From positions 3,534,001 to 3,598,000 of the forward strand of contig NZ_BAABKV010000001.1 of NCBI RefSeq assembly GCF_039544005.1: a stretch of 64,000 bases of DNA. Reading direction: 5' to 3'. The notes below the pieces were generated by a model. The model saw only the letters and a list, made by a program, of their open reading frames with translations. It searched no databases and had not been told where the DNA came from. Source of the stretch: Kitasatospora paranensis (GTDB lineage: Bacteria; Actinomycetota; Actinomycetes; Streptomycetales; Streptomycetaceae). Positions 25,206 through 34,603 of this stretch are shown here, piece by piece. Each line of letters opens with the position of its first letter. Position 1 is the first letter of the stretch. The position numbers were made by a program, and so were the translations under genes.

Positions 25206-27260
25206 GTGCCAGCAGCACGCAGCCGGCTCTCCCGGACGGCCGTGGCGGCACCCGCCGCCGCGCTGATCCTGGGAACCCTCGCGATGGCCACCCCGGCCGA
25301 CGCGGCCACCCCCATCGGCGGCGCCAGCGCCGCCAAGGAGCTCGGCGGGACCCACCCCGCCTGGGCGACCCCGCAGGCCGACGCGGGTGCGGTGGCCGAC
25401 GCCACCCCGGCCACCGCACGGATCTACCTCGCCGGCCAGGACACCGCGGGCCTCGCCGCCCTGGCGAAGGCGGTCTCCGACCCGTCCTCGCCGTCCTACG
25501 GCACCTTCCTCTCCACCGACCAGGTGCAGGCCCGCTTCGGCGCGTCCGCGGCCCAGGTGAAGGCCGTCAAGGCCTGGGTGACCGGGGCCGGCCTGACCGT
25601 GGCGCAGACCACCGCCCACTACGTCGAGGTGTCCGGCACCACCGCCGCCATGGCGAAGGCGTTCAGCACCCCGATCCACACCTACCGGACGGCCGACGGC
25701 ACCCACCGCGCCCCCGCGCGCGACGCCGTCGTGCCGCCGCAGGTCGCCGGCACCGTCCTGGCCGTCAGCGGTCTGAGCGACGTCGTCCACAAGAACGTCT
25801 CGCACGCCGTCTCGGTGCGCGAGGCCGACGCGAAGGCGAACGCCGCCCGCCTGGCCACCGGCAACCTCAAGAAGCCCGCCGCCACCCTGCCGGCCGACCC
25901 GACCTGCTCGGACAACGGCTACGGCTCGAAGACCGCCGCGGGCGCCCCGCAGGGCTACGAGAAGAACGAGCCGTTCGCCCCGTGCTCGTACATCCCCTCG
26001 CAGCTGCGCAAGGCGTACGGCGTGACCGACGAGAAGGTGACCGGCAAGGGGGCCCGGATCGCCATCATCGACGCCTACGGTCTGGGCAGCATGGAGGCCG
26101 ACGCCAACCACTTCTCCACCGCGCACGGCGACAAGCCGTTCGCCGCGGGGCAGTACGGCGAGCTCGTCACCTCGGACAAGTGGGTGCACCAGGACGAGTG
26201 CGGCGACTGGTCCGGCGAGGAGGCCCTCGACGTCGAGATGGCGCACGGTCTCGCGCCGAACGCCCAGATCACCTACGTCGGCGCCAACTCCTGCTACGAC
26301 CAGGACCTGTACGACGCCATGGCGACCGTCGTCGACAAGCACCTCGCCGACGTGGTCTCCAACTCCTGGGGCGAGATCATGCACGGCAAGAGCGGCGACC
26401 TGGACGCGGCGTCCATAGCCGCCGACAACCAGCTCTTCCAGCTCGGCGCGGTGCAGGGCATCGGCTTCACCTTCTCCAGCGGCGACTGCGGCGACAGCTC
26501 CCCGGGCGCGGCCGCGACCGGCGTGAACTGCCAGGCCGACTCCAACCAGGCGCAGGCCGACTGGCCGTCCGCCTCGCCGTGGGTCACCTCGGTCGGCGGC
26601 TCCACCCTGGAGCTCGCGGACAAGGCAGGCCACTACGGCCACGAGGTCTCGATGGGCGACCAGCGCTCGGTGCTCTCGGACGACCAGAAGTCGTGGAACC
26701 CCTACCCGGGCTTCTTCTACTTCGGCGGCGGCGGCGGTGTCTCCAAGGACGTCCAGCAGCCGTGGTACCAGAAGGGCGTCGTCTCCGACCGGATCGCGAA
26801 GACCGCGGCCGACGGCAGCTCCTCCGCCACCCCGCTGCGCGCCACCCCGGACATCGCGATGAGCGGTGACCTGGTGGCCGCCACCCTGGTCGGCTACACC
26901 GCGAACGGCACCTACAGCGAGGGCGGCTACGGCGGCACCTCGGTCTCCGCCCCGGAGACCGCGGCCATGCTGGCCGACGCCATCGAGGCGCGCGGCGGCC
27001 GGGCGATCGGCTTCGCCAACCCGGCGCTGTACGACCGGGCCGGCACCAAGGCGTTCAACGACGTCAACGACTCCGCCGTGCACAACAAGTTCGGCAACGT
27101 CGTCGACCTCGGCACCATCGGCGGCGTGCTCAAGGTCCGCCTCTACAAGGTGGCGGCCGACTACGGCCTGAGCGCCAAGCGCGGCTACGACACCGCCACC
27201 GGTGTCGGCACCCCGGGCAAGGGGTTCTTCGACTCCTTCCGCCTCGGCCGCAAGCACTGA
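25206..27260 (+). CDS. secreted sedolisin-type (S53) serine-carboxyl protease
   Basis: This 684-residue exported protease has a signal peptide (1 to about 35, ending PADA). A pro-kumamolisin activation domain (about 60-210) carries SPSYGTFLSTDQVQARFG and VSGTTAAMAKAFSTPI. The catalytic domain has the Glu338/Asp342 pair in SGEEALDVEMAHGLAP, the oxyanion Asp in FSSGDCGDSS, and the nucleophile Ser579 in GGTSVSAPE. A C-terminal NDVNDSAVHNKFGN segment lies where family members bind calcium. These enzymes self-activate and work at acid pH. The start is GTG 25206 with GGGGAA six bases upstream. Its likely role is extracellular protein degradation. Confidence 0.92.
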   Translation: MPAARSRLSRTAVAAPAAALILGTLAMATPADAATPIGGASAAKELGGTHPAWATPQADAGAVADATPATARIYLAGQDTAGLAALAKAVSDPSSPSYGTFLSTDQVQARFGASAAQVKAVKAWVTGAGLTVAQTTAHYVEVSGTTAAMAKAFSTPIHTYRTADGTHRAPARDAVVPPQVAGTVLAVSGLSDVVHKNVSHAVSVREADAKANAARLATGNLKKPAATLPADPTCSDNGYGSKTAAGAPQGYEKNEPFAPCSYIPSQLRKAYGVTDEKVTGKGARIAIIDAYGLGSMEADANHFSTAHGDKPFAAGQYGELVTSDKWVHQDECGDWSGEEALDVEMAHGLAPNAQITYVGANSCYDQDLYDAMATVVDKHLADVVSNSWGEIMHGKSGDLDAASIAADNQLFQLGAVQGIGFTFSSGDCGDSSPGAAATGVNCQADSNQAQADWPSASPWVTSVGGSTLELADKAGHYGHEVSMGDQRSVLSDDQKSWNPYPGFFYFGGGGGVSKDVQQPWYQKGVVSDRIAKTAADGSSSATPLRATPDIAMSGDLVAATLVGYTANGTYSEGGYGGTSVSAPETAAMLADAIEARGGRAIGFANPALYDRAGTKAFNDVNDSAVHNKFGNVVDLGTIGGVLKVRLYKVAADYGLSAKRGYDTATGVGTPGKGFFDSFRLGRKH

Positions 27261-27278
27261 TCACCACCGCGTGAACGC

Positions 27279-27316
27279 CGCGGGCCCGGAGTCGTGAACG
27301 ACTCCGGGCCCGCGGT
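27279..27316. terminator. bidirectional terminator between protease and mutase
   Basis: CCGCGGGCCCGGAGTCGT (27279-27296) is perfectly complementary to 27299-27316. It separates two convergent genes. Confidence 0.75.
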
Positions 27317-27327
27317 GCGTGGCGGCC

Positions 27328-28917
<1,590 letters not shown>

Positions 28918-29107
28918 GGAGGTCCTCCGCGAGGGTGGGGGTGAGGGTGGTGGAGTTAGCCCTGATTAACGTTCAGCTGTGCACGCAATGTAGTCGCGGC
29001 CGGCCGAGAGCGGACAGATGCCACGGCTGGGACCTTCCTCACAGGTGGCGCGGCCCGTCTTGAGATGATCGGGGCGGAACGGACCGGACAGTCTCCCTGG
29101 GAGTGGC

Positions 29108-29851
29108 ATGACCGAGCAGAAGGTGGCCGTGGTCACCGGTGCGAGCAGCGGGATCGGTGCGGCCACGGCCCGCCGGCTGGCCGCGGACGGATTCGACGTG
29201 GTGCTGGCGGCCCGCCGGACGGGTCGGATCGAGGAACTGGCGAAGGAGATCGGCGGGCGGGCGTACACCCTGGACGTCACGGACCGGGCGGCGGTGGACG
29301 CGTTCGCCGCCGAGGTCGGCCGGGTGGACGTGCTGGTCAACAACGCCGGCGGGGCGGTCGGCGCGGAGAGCGTGGAGCTCGGCGACCCGGCCGACTGGCG
29401 GGCGATGTACGAGGTCAACGTGATCGGCGTGCTGAACGTCACCCAGGCGCTGCTGCCGGCGCTGCGGGCCACCGGTGACGGCACGGTGCTGGTGCTCTCC
29501 TCCACCGCGGCGTTCGCGGCGTACGAGGGCGGCGGCGGGTACGTGGCGGCCAAGCACGCGGCGCACACGATCGCGGGGACGCTCCGGCTGGAGCTGTGCG
29601 GCGAGCCGATCCGGGTGATCGAGATCGCTCCGGGGATGGTGAAGTCCGAGGGCTTCGCGGTGACCCGGTTCCGCGGCGACGAGCAGAAGGCAGCGGCGGT
29701 GTACGCGGGCGTGGCCGAGCCGCTGACCTCGGAGGACATCGCGGACACCGTCTCCTGGGCGGTCACCCGGCCGTCGCACGTGAACATCGACCTGCTGGTG
29801 GTGCGGCCGCGGGCGCAGGCCGCCAACCACAAGGTGCACCGGGAGTCGTAG
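29108..29851 (+). CDS. SDR-family NAD(P)-dependent oxidoreductase
   Basis: This 247-residue classical short-chain dehydrogenase/reductase has the cofactor motif TGASSGIG (10-17), NNAG (78-81), and the catalytic Ser131 or Ser132, Tyr145 and Lys149 in GGGGYVAAKHA. AARR after the second strand suggests NADPH. It resembles the serine/3-hydroxy acid dehydrogenase (YdfG-like) group, but the substrate is not determinable. It is monocistronic, divergent from the mutase gene across about 190 bases, with a terminator directly behind it. Confidence 0.9.
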   Translation: MTEQKVAVVTGASSGIGAATARRLAADGFDVVLAARRTGRIEELAKEIGGRAYTLDVTDRAAVDAFAAEVGRVDVLVNNAGGAVGAESVELGDPADWRAMYEVNVIGVLNVTQALLPALRATGDGTVLVLSSTAAFAAYEGGGGYVAAKHAAHTIAGTLRLELCGEPIRVIEIAPGMVKSEGFAVTRFRGDEQKAAAVYAGVAEPLTSEDIADTVSWAVTRPSHVNIDLLVVRPRAQAANHKVHRES

Positions 29852-29865
29852 CCCGGGCGGGCGGA

Positions 29866-29905
29866 GGGCGGGGGCGGGCGCCGTACGCGGCGCCCGCCCC
29901 CGCCC
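29866..29905 (+). terminator. terminator of the SDR gene
   Basis: An 18-bp perfect stem (29866-29883 with 29888-29905) closed by a TACG tetraloop and followed by a pyrimidine tract with several T. Confidence 0.78.
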
Positions 29906-29944
29906 CTTCTCTGTCCCTCGGTGTTCAACGTCACAACTTGATAG

Positions 29945-29954
29945 CTCGATCGAG
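29945..29954. promoter_or_regulatory. AT-rich promoter region with CTCGATCGAG palindrome
   Basis: A ten-base palindrome in an unusually AT-rich stretch (29925-29965) upstream of the UraD-like gene. TTGATA at 29938-29943 could be a -35 element. Function inferred only from composition and position. Confidence 0.35.
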
Positions 29955-30120
29955 TGAATTTAGCGCGGCGTCTCCCCAACTGATGAGCCCTCAACTACCG
30001 TGGAGGCGCTGCCTGGGGTGACCTCCCCGCGCATGCCCCGCACGGTACGTCGCGCCACCGCACAGCACCTACCTTTCGTCTCTGGAGCATCCCCCTTCCC
30101 GCCCTCACGAGGAGGACCCG

Positions 30121-30669
30121 CTGGCCAGCGACATCCCGCCGCAGCGCCTCGACGCTTCGACGGAACCGTCCCTGCTCGGGCTGCACCGCTTCAACGAGGC
30201 CGACACCGGCGCGGCCGAAGAGGCGCTGCTCGCCTGCTGCGGCAGCCACCGGTGGGCCCTGCGGCTCACCGCCCACCGCCCCTACCCCGACATAGAGTCC
30301 CTGCTCGCGGCAGCCAGCGAGGCCTCGTACGACCTGCGCCCCGCGGACCTCGCGGAGGCCCTGGCCGACGAGAGCTGGATGCCGCAGCCGCTCCTCGGCA
30401 TGCGGGCCCCGGGCAGCCAGGCCGCCCACACCGCCCTGCGGGCCGCGCACGCCGCGTACGAGGCCCAGTTCGGCCACGTCTTCGTGGTCTGCCTGGAGGG
30501 CATCGATCCGGAGGAGATGCTCGACACCGTTCTCAGCTCCATCCGCACCCGGCTGGCCAACGAGCCGGACGAGGAGCGCCTGGTCGCCTCGGACGAGCTG
30601 CGCCGGATCGCCCTGATCCGGCTGGCCCACCTGGTCACCCGGCACTCCGCGGGGGCGGGCGCCCGCTGA
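30121..30669 (+). CDS. UraD-like (OHCU decarboxylase fold) protein with CTG start
   Basis: This protein of about 182 residues resembles OHCU decarboxylases of the uric acid pathway: LLGLHRFNEADTGAAEEALLACCGSHRWAL, a PYPDIESLLAAA segment, and QFGHVFVVCLEG. The motif that carries the catalytic His in active enzymes (HPRIG) is not present; the region reads DESWMPQPLLGMRAPG. It may therefore be a non-catalytic relative. The only start giving the full domain is CTG 30121, with a perfect AGGAGG at 30110-30115 five bases upstream. The first in-frame ATG (30379) would cut the domain in half. No other urate genes are nearby. Confidence 0.75.
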   Translation: MASDIPPQRLDASTEPSLLGLHRFNEADTGAAEEALLACCGSHRWALRLTAHRPYPDIESLLAAASEASYDLRPADLAEALADESWMPQPLLGMRAPGSQAAHTALRAAHAAYEAQFGHVFVVCLEGIDPEEMLDTVLSSIRTRLANEPDEERLVASDELRRIALIRLAHLVTRHSAGAGAR

Positions 30670-30675
30670 ACCGAC

Positions 30676-30719
30676 ACGGCCCGGCCCGGGCGGGTGGCAT
30701 CCCGCCCGGGCCGGGCCGT
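30676..30719 (+). terminator. terminator of the UraD-like gene
   Basis: ACGGCCCGGCCCGGGCGGG (30676-30694) is perfectly complementary to 30701-30719, with a six-base loop. Confidence 0.75.
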
Positions 30720-31116
30720 CCGTTGCGCCCGGCGGCCCCGGCCGATTGGGCCGTCAGGGTGAACCCGGTCGCCGCGTCCGCGCCCGCCGGGACGGGCGCG
30801 ACGACCCGCGCCGGCCGGCGGACACCGGAGCCCCTCACCGCGGCGGAGCGCCCCGGGCCCGGGTCGCGGCCGGTGGGCGCGGCGGCCCGCGGGGCGGCGG
30901 GCGGTCGTCGCCCCGGTGGCGCGATCATCACACCACCGAGCGTGACGGTTCCCGCGGGCATTAGGCCGGGAGTGCCTGATTGATCACACCTGAGCCCCCC
31001 GGAGGCGGTTCCCGACACGGCGTCGATAGGATGCTCGCGGCCGGTGGACCGTACCCGGCCGGGCTGACCGACACCGAAGCCGGCCGAGCCCCCAATCCGC
31101 TTCCGGAGGGTTTTCC
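30720..31116 (+). promoter_or_regulatory. upstream region of the sdh operon
   Basis: This gap of about 400 bases has no convincing gene. A frame from GTG 30759 to 30983 has coding-like bias but no start signal or recognisable sequence. TAGGAT at 31027-31032 is a good -10 hexamer for a housekeeping promoter, about 85 bases before sdhC, though I see no matching -35 element. A GGAGGG ribosome-binding site precedes the sdhC start. Confidence 0.4.
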
Positions 31117-31494
31117 GTGCCGGCTGGAACGCTGTACCGCGGCCGGGAAGGCATGTGGAGCTGGGTGGCTCACCGAGTCACCGGCGTCCTCATCTTCTTC
31201 TTCCTTTTCGCACACGTCCTCGACACCGCGCTGGTGCGCGTGTCCCCGCAGGCCTACGACTCGGTCATCGAGACGTACAAGACCTGGATCGTGAACCTGA
31301 TGGAGTACGGCCTCACGGCCGCCATCCTGTTCCACGCGCTGAACGGCCTGCGGCTCGTCGCCGTCGACTTCTGGTCGAAGGGCGCCAAGTTCCAGAAGCA
31401 GATGCTCTGGTCCGTCGTGGGCGTCTGGGTCGTCCTGCTGGCAGGCGCCTTCTACCCCATCCTGCAGCACACTCTTCGCACGTGGTTCGGGTGA
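31117..31494 (+). CDS. sdhC: succinate dehydrogenase cytochrome b subunit SdhC
   Basis: This 125-residue membrane anchor of complex II has three helices. AHRVTGVLIFFFLFAHVLD and LFHALNGLRLVAVDFW contain the conserved histidines of the haem/quinone site. It anchors SdhA-SdhB to the membrane and passes electrons to menaquinone. GTG 31117 follows GGAGGG with six bases of spacing. It is the first gene of sdhCDAB, which is tightly packed and ends at a terminator. Confidence 0.94.
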   Translation: MPAGTLYRGREGMWSWVAHRVTGVLIFFFLFAHVLDTALVRVSPQAYDSVIETYKTWIVNLMEYGLTAAILFHALNGLRLVAVDFWSKGAKFQKQMLWSVVGVWVVLLAGAFYPILQHTLRTWFG

Positions 31495-31500
31495 TCCGCA

Positions 31501-31992
31501 ATGGCTTCTGACACCACCGACCAGCTGGTCGTCCCCTCGGTCCACGCCCACACCGGGCAGGGCCTGGGCACCGGCAACCCCGCCGACGCGTTCGTCGTCG
31601 AGCCGGCCCGTGCGCGCACCAAGCGGACCCCGCGCCGCACCCGCACCAACTTCGAGATGCTCGCGTGGCTCTTCATGCGGCTCTCCGGCGTGGTGCTGGT
31701 CTTCCTGATCCTCGGCCACCTGCTGATCATGCTGGTGCTCGACGGCGGCGTGTCCAAGATCGGCTTCGCCTTCGTGGCCGGCCGCTGGGCCTCGCCGTTC
31801 TGGCAGGGCTGGGACCTGCTCATGCTCTGGCTCGCCATGCTCCACGGCACCAACGGCATGCGCACCGTGATCAACGACTACGCCGAGAAGGACTCCACTC
31901 GGCTCTGGCTGAAGACCCTGATGGGTGCTGCCGCGGTGTTCACCGTGCTGCTCGGCACTCTGGTGATCTTCACCTTCGACCCGAACATCTAA
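31501..31992 (+). CDS. sdhD: succinate dehydrogenase hydrophobic anchor SdhD
   Basis: This 163-residue second membrane anchor of complex II has three helices after a cytoplasmic N-terminus of about 55 residues. LFMRLSGVVLVFLILGHLLIMLV and LAMLHGTNGMRTVINDYAE are the conserved haem/quinone segments. It starts six bases after the sdhC stop. The long N-terminal extension (VHAHTGQGLGTG and the basic RARTKRTPRRTR) is usual in Streptomyces. Confidence 0.94.
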   Translation: MASDTTDQLVVPSVHAHTGQGLGTGNPADAFVVEPARARTKRTPRRTRTNFEMLAWLFMRLSGVVLVFLILGHLLIMLVLDGGVSKIGFAFVAGRWASPFWQGWDLLMLWLAMLHGTNGMRTVINDYAEKDSTRLWLKTLMGAAAVFTVLLGTLVIFTFDPNI

Positions 31993-32025
31993 TCGGCCAT
32001 CGAGAGCCAGAGGCGAATTACCCCC

Positions 32026-33768
32026 ATGCAGATTCATCAGTACGACACCGTCATCGTCGGCGCCGGTGGCGCAGGCATGCGCGCCGCCATCGAGTCGACG
32101 CAGCACAGCCGCACCGCTGTCCTGACCAAGCTCTACCCCACCCGGTCCCACACCGGCGCGGCCCAGGGCGGCATGTGCGCCGCCCTCGCCAACGTCGAGG
32201 AGGACAACTGGGAGTGGCACACCTTCGACACGGTCAAGGGTGGTGACTACCTGGTCGACCAGGACGCCGCCGAGATCATGTGCAAGGAGGCCATCGACGC
32301 CGTCCTCGACCTGGAGAAGATGGGTCTCCCCTTCTCCCGGACCGAGCAGGGCCGGATCGACCAGCGCCGCTTCGGCGGGCACTCCCGCAACCACGGTGAG
32401 GCGCCCGTCCGCCGCTCCTGCTACGCGGCCGACCGCACCGGTCACATGATCCTCCAGACGCTGTTCCAGAACTGCGTCAAGCACGGCGTCGAGTTCTTCA
32501 ACGAGTTCTACGTCCTCGACCTGCTGATGAACGAGGGCAAGACCGCCGGCGTCGTCGCGTACGAGCTCGCCACCGGCGAGATCCACGTCTTCCAGGCCAA
32601 GGCCGTGGTGTTCGCCTCCGGCGGCACCGGCAAGATGTTCAAGGTCACCTCGAACGCCCACACCCTGACCGGTGACGGCCAGGCCGTGGCGTACCGCCGG
32701 GGCCTGCCGCTGGAGGACATGGAGTTCTTCCAGTTCCACCCGACGGGCATCTGGCGCATGGGCATCCTGCTCACCGAGGGCGCCCGCGGCGAGGGCGGCA
32801 TCCTGCGCAACAAGGACGGCGAGCGCTTCATGGAGCGCTACGCCCCCGTCATGAAGGACCTCGCGTCCCGTGACGTGTGCTCGCGCGCCATCTACAGCGA
32901 GATCCGCGAGGGTCGCGGCTGCGGCCCCGAGGGCGACCACGTCTACCTGGACCTCACGCACCTCCCGCCGGAGCAGCTGGACGCCAAGCTGCCCGACATC
33001 ACCGAGTTCGCGCGAACCTACCTCGGCATCGAGCCCTACACGGACCCGATCCCGATCCAGCCCACCGCGCACTACGGCATGGGCGGCATCCCGACCAACG
33101 TCGAGGGCGAGGTGCTGAAGAACAACACCGAGATCGTCCCCGGCCTGTACGCCGCCGGCGAGGTCGCCTGCGTCTCCGTGCACGGCGCCAACCGCCTGGG
33201 CACCAACTCGCTGCTGGACATCAACGTGTTCGGGCGCCGTGCGGGTCTCGCCGCCGCCGACTACGCGTCCAAGAACGACTTCGTGCCGCTGCCGGAGAAC
33301 GCCGAGGCGCTCGTCCAGAACATGGTCGACTCCCTGCGCGAGTCGGCGGGCACCGAGTCCGTCGCCCAGATCCGCAAGGAGATGCAGGAGTCGATGGACG
33401 CCAACGCGTCCGTCTACCGCACCGGCGACACCCTCAAGCAGGCCGTCGCCGACATCGCCGCGCTGCGCGAGCGGTACAAGAACGTCGCCATCCAGGACAA
33501 GGGCTCGCGCTACAACACCGACCTGCTGGAGGCGATCGAGCTGGGCAACCTGCTCGACCTGGCCGAGGTGCTGGTCGTCTCCGCGCTGGCCCGCGAGGAG
33601 TCGCGCGGCGGTCACTACCGCGAGGACTTCCCCAAGCGCGACGACGTGAAGTTCATGCAGCACACCATGGCGTACCAGGAGGTGGCCGAGGACGGCACCA
33701 CCTCGATCCGCCTCGACTACAAGCCGGTCGTGCAGACCCGCTACCAGCCGATGGAGCGTAAGTACTGA
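32026..33768 (+). CDS. sdhA: succinate dehydrogenase flavoprotein subunit SdhA
   Basis: The catalytic subunit oxidises succinate to fumarate in the TCA cycle. The 580-residue protein has the FAD-binding GAGGAGMRAA near the N-terminus, the covalent FAD ligand His42 in RSHTGAAQGGM, the active-site segments FHPTGIW and GGIPTNVEG, and HGANRLGTNSLLDI. The C-terminal domain ends with the expected TTSIRLDYKPV. Length and motifs are complete. The start ATG 32026 is 33 bases after sdhD. Its stop overlaps sdhB by one base. Confidence 0.96.
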   Translation: MQIHQYDTVIVGAGGAGMRAAIESTQHSRTAVLTKLYPTRSHTGAAQGGMCAALANVEEDNWEWHTFDTVKGGDYLVDQDAAEIMCKEAIDAVLDLEKMGLPFSRTEQGRIDQRRFGGHSRNHGEAPVRRSCYAADRTGHMILQTLFQNCVKHGVEFFNEFYVLDLLMNEGKTAGVVAYELATGEIHVFQAKAVVFASGGTGKMFKVTSNAHTLTGDGQAVAYRRGLPLEDMEFFQFHPTGIWRMGILLTEGARGEGGILRNKDGERFMERYAPVMKDLASRDVCSRAIYSEIREGRGCGPEGDHVYLDLTHLPPEQLDAKLPDITEFARTYLGIEPYTDPIPIQPTAHYGMGGIPTNVEGEVLKNNTEIVPGLYAAGEVACVSVHGANRLGTNSLLDINVFGRRAGLAAADYASKNDFVPLPENAEALVQNMVDSLRESAGTESVAQIRKEMQESMDANASVYRTGDTLKQAVADIAALRERYKNVAIQDKGSRYNTDLLEAIELGNLLDLAEVLVVSALAREESRGGHYREDFPKRDDVKFMQHTMAYQEVAEDGTTSIRLDYKPVVQTRYQPMERKY

Positions 33769-34541
33769 TGAGCACTCCGACGATGGAGAAGCACTCGGCC
33801 GCTCTGGACGCGGCCGAGGCGGGCGGCGACGCCCTGGTCAACGTCACCCTGCGGATCCGCCGGTTCAACCCGGAGGAGCACCCGGAGCCGGTGTGGGTCG
33901 ACTACCAGCTGCTGATGGACCCGAAGGAGCGCGTCCTGGACGCCCTCAACAAGGTCAAGTGGGAGCAGGACGGCACCCTGACGTACCGCCGCTCGTGCGC
34001 CCACGGCATCTGCGGCTCGGACGCCATGCGGATCAACGGCCGCAACCGGCTGGCGTGCAAGACCCTGATCAAGGACGTCAACCCGGAGAAGCCGATCACG
34101 GTCGAGGCCATCAAGGGCCTCGCGGTCCTCAAGGACCTGATCGTCGACATGGACCCGTTCTTCCAGGCGTACAAGGACGTCATGCCGTTCCTCATCACCA
34201 AGGGGAACGAGCCGACCCGCGAGCGCCTGCAGTCCGCCGAGGAGCGCGAGCGCTTCGACGACACCACCAAGTGCATCCTGTGCGCCGCGTGCACGTCGTC
34301 CTGCCCGGTGTTCTGGAACGACGGCCAGTACTTCGGCCCGGCCGCGATCGTCAACGCGCACCGGTTCATCTTCGACTCCCGCGACGAGGGCGCCGAGCAG
34401 CGCCTGGAGGTCCTCAACGACCGTGAGGGCGTGTGGCGCTGCCGCACCACCTTCAACTGCTCGGAGGCCTGCCCGCGCGGCATCGAGGTCACCAAGGCGA
34501 TCGCCGAGGTGAAGCGCGCGCTGGTCACCCGCCGCTTCTGA
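33768..34541 (+). CDS. sdhB: succinate dehydrogenase iron-sulfur subunit SdhB
   Basis: This 257-residue electron-transfer subunit has the [2Fe-2S] motif SCAHGICGSDAMRINGRNRLAC in the N-terminal ferredoxin domain. CILCAACTSSCPV and CRTTFNCSEACPRGI supply the [4Fe-4S] and [3Fe-4S] ligands. It passes electrons from SdhA to the quinone site of SdhC/D. The start ATG shares a base with the sdhA stop. It is the last gene of the operon. Confidence 0.96.
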   Translation: MSTPTMEKHSAALDAAEAGGDALVNVTLRIRRFNPEEHPEPVWVDYQLLMDPKERVLDALNKVKWEQDGTLTYRRSCAHGICGSDAMRINGRNRLACKTLIKDVNPEKPITVEAIKGLAVLKDLIVDMDPFFQAYKDVMPFLITKGNEPTRERLQSAEERERFDDTTKCILCAACTSSCPVFWNDGQYFGPAAIVNAHRFIFDSRDEGAEQRLEVLNDREGVWRCRTTFNCSEACPRGIEVTKAIAEVKRALVTRRF

Positions 34542-34549
34542 CACTGCAC

Positions 34550-34594
34550 AGCCCGAGGGCCCGTCCGCGACCGCCGCGGACGGGCCCTCGGGCT
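34550..34594. terminator. terminator of the sdh operon
   Basis: A 20-bp perfect stem (34550-34569 with 34575-34594) and a five-base loop, nine bases after the sdhB stop. It also ends ten bases before the convergent secreted-protein gene. Confidence 0.82.
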
Positions 34595-34603
34595 TGTCCG
34601 GGG

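Noticed and set aside
30759..30983. Possible small gene upstream of sdhC
   Set aside because: Third-position bias is suggestive, but there is no ribosome-binding site and no recognisable sequence, and the bias ends before the stop.
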